From Kitasatospora sp. A2-31 (lineage in GTDB: Bacteria; Actinomycetota; Actinomycetes; Streptomycetales; Streptomycetaceae): DNA of 64,000 bases. Shown here one piece after another: positions 45,672 to 54,318 of the stretch; position 1 is the stretch's first letter, and each line of letters starts with the position of its first letter. Location of the stretch: the NCBI RefSeq assembly GCF_022288725.1, contig NZ_JAKNTA010000003.1, positions 383,286-447,285 of the forward strand, in the 5' to 3' direction. The position numbers and the translations under genes were made by a program. The notes under the pieces were generated by a model. That model was not told the origin of the DNA and made no database searches. It worked only from the letters and a program-made list of their open reading frames with translations.

Positions 45672-45691
45672 GGGTATCGGTGTCCAGGTCC

Positions 45692-45940
45692 CTAGACCGC
45701 GGCCGGGGCCGCGGCGCCGGCCTGCGCCTGTGCGTACTGCAGCAGGCCGGCGGGCGAGGCGAGGGCGGGGTCGGCGAGCGCGTCGGGGTCGACCTCGATC
45801 CCGAACTCCTCCTCGACGGCCATCACCAGGGCGATGGTGTGGAGCGAGTCCACGCCCAGGTCCACGAGCGGGGTCTGCGGGTCGGTGACCCTGACGGCGC
45901 AGACGCGCTCGACGAGCTGGTCAAACTGCGACTGGTTCAT
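45692..45940 (-). CDS. Acyl/peptidyl carrier protein (2)
   Basis: 82 aa, ATG after GAGGACC. Phosphopantetheine Ser in LGVDSLHTIALVMAVEEEFG, followed by an Ala/Pro-rich tail. Its start lies inside the 3' end of the adenylating-enzyme gene (20-nt overlap), which suggests that enzyme loads this carrier. Sequence differs clearly from ACP 1, in line with separate starter/amino-acid and elongation carriers. Confidence 0.9.
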   Translation of the reverse strand: MNQSQFDQLVERVCAVRVTDPQTPLVDLGVDSLHTIALVMAVEEEFGIEVDPDALADPALASPAGLLQYAQAQAGAAAPAAV

Positions 45941-47444
45941 GGGTGGTCCTCGTCTGTGCGAAGGGAGTCGTGGTGGCGGGCGCGGCGGCCGGCGGGTCGA
46001 TCAGGCGCTTGGCGGCGGCGCGGTCGGGCTTGCCGTTGGCGGTCAGCGGTACGGCGTCGATCGGGACGATCAGGTCGGGCATCCGGGCGTGGTCGAGCTG
46101 CCGGGCGAGCTGGGCGCGGATCTCCTCCGGCGCCAGCGGGCTCTGCACCGCGAGGTGCAGCGGGCCGTCCTCGGGCTCGGGCTTCAGGGCCACGGCCGCG
46201 GTCACCCCGGGGATCCGCTCGGCGGCGTCCTCGATCTCGGTCAGGGCGAGCCGGATGCCGCGGCGCTTGATCACGTCGTCGTCGCGGCCGGCGAAGTAGA
46301 GCCGGCCGTCCTCGTCGAGGTGGCCGCGGTCGCCGGTGTGCAGCTCCAGGGTGCCGTCGGTGCGACGGACGAAACGGTTCTGCTCCTCGAGCGGGATCCC
46401 CCAGTAGCCGGCCATCACGGTCGGGCCCCAGACCACGATCTCGCCGACCGTGCCGGGGGCGAGCGTCCGCCCCTCGGCGTCCACGATCCGCACCCGGTCG
46501 CCGGGGATCGGCGGACCGACGGAGTCGGGGTGCGCGGCGTACTCGGCCGGGTCGAGGATCGAGATGCGCTTGCACTCGGTCATCCCGTACATCGAGGCGA
46601 AGGCCGAGCCGGGGAAGAGCTCCAACAGCTCGGACATCACCGCCCGGCCCGGCCGGGCACCGGTGTTGGTGAACAGCCGCACCCTGGTCGGCCGGCGCAG
46701 CTTGCCCTGGAGCAGGGCCAGGATCTGTGCCAGCGACGGCACCAGCGGGACGACCGTCACGCCGTGGCGCTCGATGACGCGCAGCAGCCCGACATCGTGG
46801 CTGCGCTGGGCGAGGACGAGCGTGCTGCCGGTGAGCGCGCAGAACAGGGCCTGGTAGAGCCCGTAGTCGAAGGAGAGCGGCAGCCGGCAGAGCACCACGT
46901 CGTCCGCGCGGTACTGCAGGCGGGCGTTGACCGCCTCGACCGCCGCGAGCATCTGCCGGTGCGGGCAGACGACGCCCTTCGGCCGGCCGGTGGTGCCGGA
47001 GGTGTAGATCAGCATCGCCGTGCTGTCGTCCGGGACGTCGGCGGCGAAGTCGTCGGCGGGCGTGTCCAGGATCTCCTGCCAGGCCTGAGCCACCTCGACG
47101 GTGCGGCCGGCGGCGCGCCCCGCGGCGGGCGGGCAGAGCGCCAGTGCGGCCGTGCAGTCCTGGACGATGTGGGCGACCTGGGTGTCCGTCAGTTCAGGGT
47201 GCACCGGGACGAAGACGGCGCCGATCCGGAGCGTGGCGTAGAAGAGGGCGAGGAAGGCGCGGTCGTTGCCGCCGGTGTACACCACCCGGTCGCCGGCGGT
47301 GACACCCCGGCCCCGCAGCCAGCCGGCCGCGCGGTCCACGGCGGTGCCGAGCCCGCGGTAGTCGAGGGAGCCGTCGGCGTCGATGACGGCGGGGTGGTCG
47401 GCGCGCTCGGCGCGCGGGCGGGTGAGCAGGTCAGACACCAGCAC
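45921..47444 (-). CDS. AMP-forming acyl/amino-acid ligase loading a carrier protein
   Basis: About 507 aa from GTG 47444, chosen because GAGGAG lies 9 nt upstream; an upstream GTG at 47474 would add ten residues and overlap the previous gene by 44 nt. Core motifs: LIYTSGTTGRPKGVV (P-loop), YGMTECKRISIL, GELVVWGP-like region GEIVVWGPTVMAGYW, HTGDRGHLDEDGRLYF and the catalytic Lys in LTANGKPDRAA. Belongs to the ANL superfamily; the specificity residues do not let me name the acid. Most likely activates a starter acid or amino acid onto ACP 2. Confidence 0.88.
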   Translation of the reverse strand: MLVSDLLTRPRAERADHPAVIDADGSLDYRGLGTAVDRAAGWLRGRGVTAGDRVVYTGGNDRAFLALFYATLRIGAVFVPVHPELTDTQVAHIVQDCTAALALCPPAAGRAAGRTVEVAQAWQEILDTPADDFAADVPDDSTAMLIYTSGTTGRPKGVVCPHRQMLAAVEAVNARLQYRADDVVLCRLPLSFDYGLYQALFCALTGSTLVLAQRSHDVGLLRVIERHGVTVVPLVPSLAQILALLQGKLRRPTRVRLFTNTGARPGRAVMSELLELFPGSAFASMYGMTECKRISILDPAEYAAHPDSVGPPIPGDRVRIVDAEGRTLAPGTVGEIVVWGPTVMAGYWGIPLEEQNRFVRRTDGTLELHTGDRGHLDEDGRLYFAGRDDDVIKRRGIRLALTEIEDAAERIPGVTAAVALKPEPEDGPLHLAVQSPLAPEEIRAQLARQLDHARMPDLIVPIDAVPLTANGKPDRAAAKRLIDPPAAAPATTTPFAQTRTTHEPVAV

Positions 47445-48378
47445 GGGCGGGCTCTCCTCTGCCGATCGCGGCACCGAGCCGCTCGTGGGCCCGGGTGAGC
47501 TCCCGGGGCGAGTTGACGGACAGCACCTCCAGGCCGGGGAACTGTCGCTTGAGGATGTTGGCCAGGGTGCGGGCCGGCGGCAGCGAGACCGCGAGCTCCG
47601 GCGTCAGCTCGGCCAGGGTGCGCAGGCAGAGGTCCCAGCGCACCGGCCGGACCACCTGGTCGACCAGCCGCCGGCGGATCTCCTCCGGCTCGGTGAGCAC
47701 CGCGCCGTCCGCGTTGGAGAGCAGCAGCTGGTCCGGCCGCTCGAAGCGCATCGTGGCGGCGGCGGCCGCGACGGCCCGGCGGGCCGACTCCATGTACGGG
47801 GTGTGGAAGGCGCCGGCGACGGGCAGCGGCTTGACCGTCGCGGAGGGCGGCGGCGCGGCGGCCAGCTGCTCCAGGCGCTCGGTGGGACCGGCGGCCACGA
47901 TCTGGCCGGGGCCGTTGAACGTGGCCGCGGTGAGGCCGAGTTCGGAGATCCGTGCCAGCACCTCCGGCTCGTCCCCGCCGACCACCGCCGCCATCGAGGT
48001 GGGTGCCTCGGCGCAGGCCGCGGCCATGGCGCGGCCGCGGATCGCGGCCAGCCGGACGGCGTCGGCGGGGCTCAGCACCCCGGCGAAGGCGGCGGCGGTG
48101 AGCTCGCCGACGGAATGGCCGGCGGCCACCGTGCTTCCCTCGGGCGCCGTCCGGGCCAGCACGCCGTGGGCCAGCAGGCCCTGGGCGACCAGCAAGGGCT
48201 GGGTGTTCTCGGTGCGGGCGATCTCCGTGGCGGAGGCCCTGGTGCCCAGGTGGGCCAGGTCGCAGTCGGCGGCCTCGGACCAGTCGCGGATGCGTTCGGC
48301 GTGGAGCGGGTCGCGCAGCCAGCCGGCCAGCATGCCGGGGGTCTGGGAGCCCTGGCCCGGCGCGAGTATGGCGAACAT
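47431..48378 (-). CDS. FabD-like malonyl-CoA:ACP acyltransferase
   Basis: 315 aa, ATG after AAAGGGGGA. Ser-His pair: AAGHSVGELTAAAF (GHSxG nucleophile) and VAGAFHTPYMESAR (catalytic His). LAPGQGSQTPGM is the usual N-terminus. The conserved Arg that binds the malonyl carboxylate would lie in AAIRGRAMAAA. Supplies extender units to ACP 1. Overlaps the ligase start by 14 nt. Confidence 0.92.
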   Translation of the reverse strand: MFAILAPGQGSQTPGMLAGWLRDPLHAERIRDWSEAADCDLAHLGTRASATEIARTENTQPLLVAQGLLAHGVLARTAPEGSTVAAGHSVGELTAAAFAGVLSPADAVRLAAIRGRAMAAACAEAPTSMAAVVGGDEPEVLARISELGLTAATFNGPGQIVAAGPTERLEQLAAAPPPSATVKPLPVAGAFHTPYMESARRAVAAAAATMRFERPDQLLLSNADGAVLTEPEEIRRRLVDQVVRPVRWDLCLRTLAELTPELAVSLPPARTLANILKRQFPGLEVLSVNSPRELTRAHERLGAAIGRGEPARAGV

Positions 48379-48566
48379 GTGTTCTATCCCCCTTTCGTGT
48401 GGTGCCCTTCGCACGGCGCCAGGCGCCCGGTGCGGTCCATGGGTGGTGTTGCGGTCCGGGTGGTGGTGCGGTGGTCGGCGGTGGGTGCCGGCCGTCCGGG
48501 GTGGGCCGGCACCCACCGGGCTACTGGCGGCCGGTCGGACCGGCGGCCGGACTACTCGCGGCAGGA

Positions 48567-49361
48567 CTACTGACGGCCGGTGCTCTTGGCGAACCGGCGG
48601 ATCGCCATGAACGAGAAGCCGGCGAACCAGGCGACGATGTTGAAGACGGCACCCGCCAGGCTGGAGTGCTCACCGCTGAACGAGTAGCCGTCGGTGAGGG
48701 AGTAGCGGGCGAGGGTCGCGACCCCGTACATCGGGGTGAACCGCGAGATCTCCAGCATGGTCCCGCTGAGCGGGATGAACAGGTTGCCCAGGAAGGCGAG
48801 CGCGGTCATGGTCAGGCCGGGCATGTGCATCACGACGTCGGGCTTGAGCGCCAGTCCCATCGCGATGCCGAGCGCGGCGAACACCGCCGCACCGAGCCAG
48901 GCCACCAGCAGCGACGTCACCCAGACGCCGGCGTCGGCCTCGGCGCCGGTGAGGGTGCCGAGCACGCCGACGATGGCCACCGGGACGCCGGCCATCAGGA
49001 CCGAGCAGAGCACCTTGACGAGCAGGTACCCGGGCGGGGTGAGCGGGCTCAGCGCGATCGTGCGCATCCAGCCCGACGCGCGCTCGACCGAGATGGTCGC
49101 GGCGGAGCTGGTGGCTGCCGTCGCGGCGCCGTACACCGCTAGGCCGATCATCATCCAGGCGGCGAAGTTCCCGTGCGGGAGCGTCGGGTTGTTCGGGCTG
49201 GTGCGGAACAGGGCGAGGTACAGCACGGCCGGCAGCAGGACGGTGAAGATCGTGGTCTGGCGGTTGAACCGCCGGCGGAGCTCGTAGCGGATGAAGGTGG
49301 GGTTCACCCCGCTGAACGTGGAGGTCGCGGGACGGGCGCCCGACGCGGTGAGGGAGGCCAT
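48567..49361 (-). CDS. ABC-2 type transporter permease
   Basis: 264 aa with six predicted helices and the ABC-2 motif pattern: NPTFIRYELRRRFNRQTTIF at the cytoplasmic start, SVERASGWMRTIALSPLTP (coupling helix) and FLGNLFIPLSGTMLEISRF between helices 5 and 6. Pairs with the ATPase whose stop overlaps its ATG. Similar to daunorubicin-type DrrB exporters, so efflux of the product and self-protection are likely. Confidence 0.9.
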   Translation of the reverse strand: MASLTASGARPATSTFSGVNPTFIRYELRRRFNRQTTIFTVLLPAVLYLALFRTSPNNPTLPHGNFAAWMMIGLAVYGAATAATSSAATISVERASGWMRTIALSPLTPPGYLLVKVLCSVLMAGVPVAIVGVLGTLTGAEADAGVWVTSLLVAWLGAAVFAALGIAMGLALKPDVVMHMPGLTMTALAFLGNLFIPLSGTMLEISRFTPMYGVATLARYSLTDGYSFSGEHSSLAGAVFNIVAWFAGFSFMAIRRFAKSTGRQ

Positions 49362-50317
49362 CAGATCCCCTTCTGGACGGTGCGGCCGTTGGTGGTGATG
49401 GCCACGAAGGCCTCTTCGAGACTGCGGGGGGCCACTTCGATCCCGGTGGCCGACGTCTCGTTGACCAGCACGCGCAGCAGGGAGTCCGAATCGGTGCAGT
49501 TGAAGTAGTGGCGGTCGCCGCGGACGGTGCTGGAGCGGACGCCGGCCGCCCGGGCCACCAGCTCCGCCTCGTAGGGGCCGATCACGGCGGAGACCGTGCG
49601 TCCGCTGATCGCGGCGCGGATCGACGAGGCCGAACCGTCGGCCACCACCGATCCCTTGTCGATCATCACCACGCGGTCGGCGAACTGGTCCGCCTCCTCC
49701 ATGTAGTGCGTGGCGAACATGACCGTCATGCCGCGCCCGGCGTCCTCGCGGACGGCCGCCCAGAACTCCCGGCGGGCCGACACGTCCATCCCGGCGGTCG
49801 GCTCGTCCAGGACCAGGAACTCGGGGTCCGACAGCAGTGCGAGGGCGAACCGGAGCCGCTGCTGCTCACCGCCCGAGCAGGCGGAGACCCGGCGGTCGCG
49901 CAGCTCGGCGACGCCCGCCCGGCGCATGCACTGCTCGGCGTCGGCGGCGGGGTGGAGCGAGGCCAGCATGTGGACCGTCGCGCCCACGGTCAGGTCCGGG
50001 AGCAGGCCCCCCGACTGCAGGACCGCGGCCACCCGTCCGTCGCGGACCGCCTGCTGCGGCGGCAGGCCGAACAGCTCGACCGTTCCCGAGTCGGGCCGGG
50101 TCAGCCCCAGCAGCATGTCGATGGTGGTCGACTTGCCGGCGCCGTTGGGCCCGAGGAACGCCACGATCTCGCCGCGCCGGATCCGCAGATCCAGTCCGTT
50201 CACGGCGGTGAACTCCTCGCCCTTCGCGCTGGTGAAGCGCTTGACGACCGTGCTGAGCACAGCGGCATCAGGGGACGTCGCCCCCCTCGACGCCGGGCGG
50301 GTCTGGTAATCGATCAT
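49361..50317 (-). CDS. DrrA-like ABC transporter ATP-binding protein
   Basis: 318 aa. Walker A GPNGAGKST, signature CSGGEQQRLRFALAL, Walker B FLVLDEPTAGMD and switch His in ATHYMEEADQFADRV, followed by the ~90-residue C-terminal domain found in DrrA-type exporter ATPases. First gene of the leftward run, preceded by a hairpin-rich gap of 334 nt that should hold the main promoter of the biosynthetic operon. Confidence 0.92.
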   Translation of the reverse strand: MIDYQTRPASRGATSPDAAVLSTVVKRFTSAKGEEFTAVNGLDLRIRRGEIVAFLGPNGAGKSTTIDMLLGLTRPDSGTVELFGLPPQQAVRDGRVAAVLQSGGLLPDLTVGATVHMLASLHPAADAEQCMRRAGVAELRDRRVSACSGGEQQRLRFALALLSDPEFLVLDEPTAGMDVSARREFWAAVREDAGRGMTVMFATHYMEEADQFADRVVMIDKGSVVADGSASSIRAAISGRTVSAVIGPYEAELVARAAGVRSSTVRGDRHYFNCTDSDSLLRVLVNETSATGIEVAPRSLEEAFVAITTNGRTVQKGI

Positions 50318-50503
50318 CTTTCCGAGTCCTCACGATTCGGCGGAGCTCGCCTTGGTGAGAACCACTCTCCCGGCCCCGCCTATCCGTTCGAACCGGCGCC
50401 GCTACCACCCCCCTATCCGGCCCCTATCCGCCTCGCCCACCCCCAGTCGCACCCGCTCCCACCTGCACCGATGCCGGGCGAGCCGGGCCGGGAACGCACG
50501 ACG

Positions 50504-50582
50504 GGGCGGCGGTCGCGGAGCCCCCCGCGCCCGCCGCCCCATCGTCGGGCGGCGGTCGCGGAGTCCACCGCGACCGCCGCCC
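50504..50582. terminator. Tandemly duplicated hairpin
   Basis: Two copies of a ~43-bp unit, each a 15-bp stem GGGCGGCGGTCGCGG with a 6-nt loop: 50504-50539 (one mismatch) and 50547-50582 (perfect). They lie downstream of the L,D-transpeptidase gene (minus strand) and upstream of the ABC ATPase gene. Best read as a doubled terminator of the transpeptidase. The rest of the 334-nt gap shows no gene. Confidence 0.65.
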
Positions 50583-50651
50583 CATCGTCGGGTCGGGCAG
50601 GGGGCGACGGTGTCCCACCGCCGCCCCCGGACCCTCACGGAGGGTGTGCGG

Positions 50652-51908
50652 TTACCACTGGGCCCAGGGGAGGTTCCAGCCACCCATGCCGTTGTCGGGG
50701 GCGACCGTCTTCTCCTTGGTGTTCACGACCTTCACGACGTCGCCGACCATCGAGTCGTTGTAGAACCGGCCGGCCACCGAGGTGTCGCTGCCCCCCTTCA
50801 CGTCCTGCATCGAGACGCAGCCGTGGCTGGTGTTCGCCTTGCCGAACGGGGTGGGCCAGTAGTTGCCGTGCACGAAGGTGCCGGACGTGGTCAGGCGCAT
50901 CGCGTGCGGGACGTCCGGGATGTCGTACTCGCCGCCGAGCCCGACGGTCCGCGAGTTCATCCGGGTGACCTTCGTCTTGGACATGATCACCATGATGCCG
51001 CCCCACGACGGGGTGGCGTCCGCGCCGAGGGTGACCGGCACCGTGGTGCTCTTGCCGTCCCGGACGATCGTCATCTGGTGTGACGCCGCGTCGGCCGTGG
51101 AGACCTGCGAGCGGCCGATGGTGAACGGCTCGTCCTTGTCCACGTCGCCGTAGACGCCCGGCGAGACCTCGACGTTCTTCAGCCGGTAGTGGACGGTCAC
51201 CTTGGTGCCCGGCTTCCAGAGCTCGGCCGGGCGGAAGTCGATCCGGTCGTCGCCGAACCAGTGGCCCTTGACCTCGGTGCCGTTGTCGGTCTCGAAGGTG
51301 ATGGCCTTGGCGACGGCGTCCTTGTTCTTGATGCCCTTGGTGAACTCCACCGAGACGATCATGCCGACACCGTAGGTGCCGTTGTCGGTGATGTTGTCGT
51401 TGGCGGACACCTTCCGGTCCGGCGTCAGCGTGGTGAACGAGGAGGCCGCCGCGGCCACCAGGCCCTCGCCGTCCTTGGCCTGGGCGTTCACCCGGTACAG
51501 CGTGCCGACCGCCAGCGGGCCGCTCGGCTTCCAGCCGGTGCCGTCGGGGGTGATCGCGCCGGCCACCGGCTTGCCGTCCTTGTCGGTCACCTCGACCGTG
51601 GTGAGCTTGCCGTTCGCCACCGACACGTTGAGCGCGTTGGCCGGCGCGACGTCCTTGGCGCCGTCCTTCGGCTCCACGCTCACCACCGCCGCCGACGTCT
51701 TCGGCGTCGTGGCCTGGCCGGAGGCCGTCGTGGCGGCCGCCTCCCCGGGCCTGCCCGTGTCGCCGGGCCCGCTCGTGTCGCCGCCCGCGCTCCCGCCGCT
51801 GCAGGCCGCGGTCAGCAGCAGGACGCCGCCCGTCAACATCGCCACCGCACCGTGGCGGAGACGGCTGGTCGTGCGGATCGCGGCTCCGGCCGCGCGAACT
51901 GTGTTCAC
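50652..51908 (-). CDS. L,D-transpeptidase lipoprotein (YkuD, Ldt-type)
   Basis: 418 aa from GTG 51908 (AAGGAAA upstream). Lipobox LLTAAC at ~30; two immunoglobulin-like domains follow (SVEPKDGAKDVAPANALNVS; VSPGVYGDVDKDEPFTIG), then the YkuD domain with GTFVHGNYWPTP and catalytic Cys364 in NTSHGCVSMQD. C-terminal tail ends GGWNLPWAQW, as in mycobacterial LdtMt2. Makes 3-3 cross-links between meso/LL-diaminopimelate residues in the wall. A stand-alone housekeeping-type gene. Confidence 0.95.
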   Translation of the reverse strand: MNTVRAAGAAIRTTSRLRHGAVAMLTGGVLLLTAACSGGSAGGDTSGPGDTGRPGEAAATTASGQATTPKTSAAVVSVEPKDGAKDVAPANALNVSVANGKLTTVEVTDKDGKPVAGAITPDGTGWKPSGPLAVGTLYRVNAQAKDGEGLVAAAASSFTTLTPDRKVSANDNITDNGTYGVGMIVSVEFTKGIKNKDAVAKAITFETDNGTEVKGHWFGDDRIDFRPAELWKPGTKVTVHYRLKNVEVSPGVYGDVDKDEPFTIGRSQVSTADAASHQMTIVRDGKSTTVPVTLGADATPSWGGIMVIMSKTKVTRMNSRTVGLGGEYDIPDVPHAMRLTTSGTFVHGNYWPTPFGKANTSHGCVSMQDVKGGSDTSVAGRFYNDSMVGDVVKVVNTKEKTVAPDNGMGGWNLPWAQW

Positions 51909-52006
51909 GGTGTTTCCTTGGGGAGGACGGCCGGCCCGGGCGGGCCGGTGGGGCTGAGGGTCGGTCCGGGGCGGCGTCCCGCCGCTCCGCGGAGTCGTTC
52001 GGGCTG

Positions 52007-52681
52007 TCACCAGCTGAGGGCTTCGTCGAGCGACCGCTGCCAGTACGTGACCTTGAGGGAGTCGTCCACGTAGGCGCCCGTCGCCGGCAGCGGCGGATGC
52101 GCCGCCGCCCCGAAGCCCTCCTCGCCCGAGGGGCCGTGGAAGAGGACGGCCAGGGACGTCACGGTGTGGCCGTTCGCGGCGCTGCCGTCGTCGGCGGCCA
52201 GCCTCACGGTGGCGTAACCGGACTCCCCGGGCCTGAGCGTGACGACGGCCTGCGGGTGCGAGTCCTCGATGGCCGGTGGGACGGACGGGGCCTCGCCGAA
52301 CCAGACGGCCGGATAGCCGTAGAGGTTGCAGCTGCCGGCACCGGTGTTGGTCACCGTGAGCAGCATGTGGTTGACGGGTCGGTTCAGCGGGGCGGCGGTC
52401 GTCCTGGTGCCGTGGCCCTCGCAGGTGACGGGCGGGGCCGGGACGGCGGACGTCCTGGCGTTCGCCGCAGCCCCGGCGGAGGTCTTCGAACCGGCGGGCG
52501 CGGGCGTCGCGACCGGAGTTCCGGTGGCGGAGGCCGGACGGGCGGTGGCGACCGTACCCGGTGCGGCGGCCCCGGCGTCGGCTCCCGCGTCGTCGTCGCA
52601 GGCGGTCAGGGCGACGGCGGCGAGCGCGAGGGCCGCGGCGGCGGTGATCAGCCGGGTGCGGTACGTGCGGGCGGTGATCAC
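52007..52681 (-). CDS. DUF4232 lipoprotein
   Basis: 224 aa from GTG 52681. Lipobox AAVALTAC then an Ala/Thr/Pro linker of ~50 residues. The DUF4232 core runs from VTCEGHGTRTTAA: NHMLLTVTNTGAGSCNLYGY, PAVWFGE, then LRPGESGYATVRL. Two Cys (VTCE and GSCN) probably form a disulfide. The family is common in actinomycetes and has no established function. Divergent from the HTH-membrane gene 192 nt away. Confidence 0.85.
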   Translation of the reverse strand: MITARTYRTRLITAAAALALAAVALTACDDDAGADAGAAAPGTVATARPASATGTPVATPAPAGSKTSAGAAANARTSAVPAPPVTCEGHGTRTTAAPLNRPVNHMLLTVTNTGAGSCNLYGYPAVWFGEAPSVPPAIEDSHPQAVVTLRPGESGYATVRLAADDGSAANGHTVTSLAVLFHGPSGEEGFGAAAHPPLPATGAYVDDSLKVTYWQRSLDEALSW

Positions 52682-52873
52682 GTGGTCGTGGCTCCTTCCG
52701 TTGTTCGTCGGGGCGTCGTGGTGATTGGATGACCGGAGTCTGGGGAGTGATCCGTCCCGGCCGCCAGGGCTGTGGGCAGGACAGGGACGCTGGAACGAAC
52801 GCACCGGCCCTGACCAGCGGGAACGGGCTATCCCTGGAACGCCGGAACGGGACGTCGAGGGAACGGGGAACGA

Positions 52874-54121
52874 GTGGCGGGGGCGACGGAACCCGACGGG
52901 ACAGCGGACTTCGCGCGCCTGCTGCAGGACCTCAGGAGCCGCTCCGGGCTGAGCTACGGGGTGCTCGCCAAGCGGCTGCACATGAGCACGTCCACGCTGC
53001 ACCGCTACTGCAACGGCACCGCGGTGCCCAACGAGTTCGCACCGGTCGAGCGGCTCGCCCGGGCGTGCCGGGCGACCCCGCAGGAGATGGTGGAACTGCA
53101 CCGGCGCTGGATCCTGGCGGACGCCGCCCGGGGGCGCCGGGGGGCGCACGGCACGGAGACGGCCCCGACGGCCGATCCGGTCGGCCCGGCGGGTCCGACG
53201 GGGACCCACGAGCCGGGCGGGGGCGCCGAGCCGGTGGTCGAGGTGACGCCGGTGGTCGAGGTGACGCCGGCGGCCGCGCCGCCCCGGCGCCGTCGCACCG
53301 CGCTGGCCGCCTCGGCCGCGGCCCTCGCGCTGGCGGCGGCCGTGGTGCTGATCGTGCGCCTCTCGCCCGGGGGTGACGCGGCCGACGGGCGGGACGCCGG
53401 TGACCGGCGGGCGGCCGCTGCCACGGCGTCGGCGCCGGCCACTACGGGCTCCGCGCAGCCGCCGGCCGCCCCCTCCGCCGCCCCCGCCACGGCCGCACCG
53501 GACGCCTCACGCGACAGCGGGCCCGTCCCGCTCACCGTCGGCGTCCGCCCGTACGTCTACGAGGACGCGTGCAGCCAGCACTTCCTCGTCCCGAGCGAAC
53601 CGGCCCAGGTGGGCCCGCCCGCGAACGAGCACGACGCCCCCCGCTGGGCTGCCGCGTACGGCGCCGTCTCCTCCCGGGAGCAGCAGGTCGCGCTCACCGT
53701 CCAGGGCACCGGCGCGGACACGGTCGTCCTGGAGGCACTGCACGTGCGGATCACCGCCCGGAGTGCTCCGCTCGCCTGGAACGACTACGCGATGGGCATC
53801 GGCTGTGGCGGTGGCATCGAGACCAAGTCGCTCGACATCGACCTCGACAAGGGCAGTCCCACCGTCACCACCGCGAACGGCCAGCGCGGCTTCCCGTACA
53901 AGGTCAGCAAGACCGACCCGGAGGTCTTCTACGTCACCGCGCACACCAGGGAGCACGACGTCCGCTGGGACCTCTCGCTGGACTGGTCGAGCGGCGGCCG
54001 CCACGGCACCGTGCACATCGACAACGGCAACGCCCCCTTCCGCACCAGCGCCGACGCCGGCCGCCCCGGCTACGACTACCCCCTGGGCGGCGGCGAGTGG
54101 ATCAAGCGGGAGCACGGGTAG
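52874..54121 (+). CDS. Membrane-anchored XRE-type HTH protein with extracellular domain
   Basis: 415 aa from GTG 52874. Residues ~12-75 form a Cro/C1-type HTH (LLQDLRSRSGLSYGVLAKRL, STSTLHRYCNGTAVPN). A Pro/Thr linker with a duplicated VVEVTP leads to one membrane helix at ~142-165 (ALAASAAALALAAAVVLIV). Outside is a ~200-residue beta-rich domain with two Cys (YEDACSQHFL, MGIGCGGGIE). This streptomycete layout suggests a regulator or scaffold linking an outside signal to DNA or a partner protein; no ligand is known to me. Confidence 0.8.
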   Translation: MAGATEPDGTADFARLLQDLRSRSGLSYGVLAKRLHMSTSTLHRYCNGTAVPNEFAPVERLARACRATPQEMVELHRRWILADAARGRRGAHGTETAPTADPVGPAGPTGTHEPGGGAEPVVEVTPVVEVTPAAAPPRRRRTALAASAAALALAAAVVLIVRLSPGGDAADGRDAGDRRAAAATASAPATTGSAQPPAAPSAAPATAAPDASRDSGPVPLTVGVRPYVYEDACSQHFLVPSEPAQVGPPANEHDAPRWAAAYGAVSSREQQVALTVQGTGADTVVLEALHVRITARSAPLAWNDYAMGIGCGGGIETKSLDIDLDKGSPTVTTANGQRGFPYKVSKTDPEVFYVTAHTREHDVRWDLSLDWSSGGRHGTVHIDNGNAPFRTSADAGRPGYDYPLGGGEWIKREHG

Positions 54122-54221
54122 GCCGCGGACCGGACCCCTCGGGGCGGTCGGAGCGGGCGGCGCAGAGGCGCCCGACCGCCGCCACGGAAGACTCCGTCAA
54201 CCGGCGCGGCAGTTCCTCGGG

Positions 54222-54253
54222 CCGAGCGGATGCCGGGCACTCTCGTGACCCCG
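54222..54253 (+). pseudogene. Eroded LLM gene fragment (copy 0)
   Basis: Only the last ~32 nt are recognisable: GCCGAGCGGAT ... CTCGTGACCCCG aligns with CCGAGCGGATCCGG ... CTGGTGACCTCG of the better copies. Judged mainly by its position, immediately before the shared left-end sequence of the first VapBC unit. Oldest-looking copy. Confidence 0.5.
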
Positions 54254-54318
54254 GCCCAGCGTCTCCCGTGCCTCACGCGCTGACCTGGGGAACGCGGCGA
54301 GGCGGCCCGAGTGGGCGT

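Larger units (their letters stand above)
25062..50317. other. Biosynthetic gene cluster: discrete reducing PKS/FAS-like system with diaminopropionate and LanB-like genes
   Basis: Regulators (SARP, LuxR) read right; the biosynthetic and export genes from 50317 down to 29143 read left, with most junctions overlapping by 1-20 nt. Function classes present: KS+KS-like fusion, KR, DH, two ACPs, acyltransferase, PPTase, adenylating enzyme, aminotransferase, SbnA, SbnB, LanB-like, GcvT-like, GNAT fusion, HxxxDG acyltransferase, MFS and ABC exporters. No enoyl reductase or thioesterase was seen, so an unsaturated chain released by amide or ester formation is plausible. Borders are estimated from gene content. 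Confidence 0.8.
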
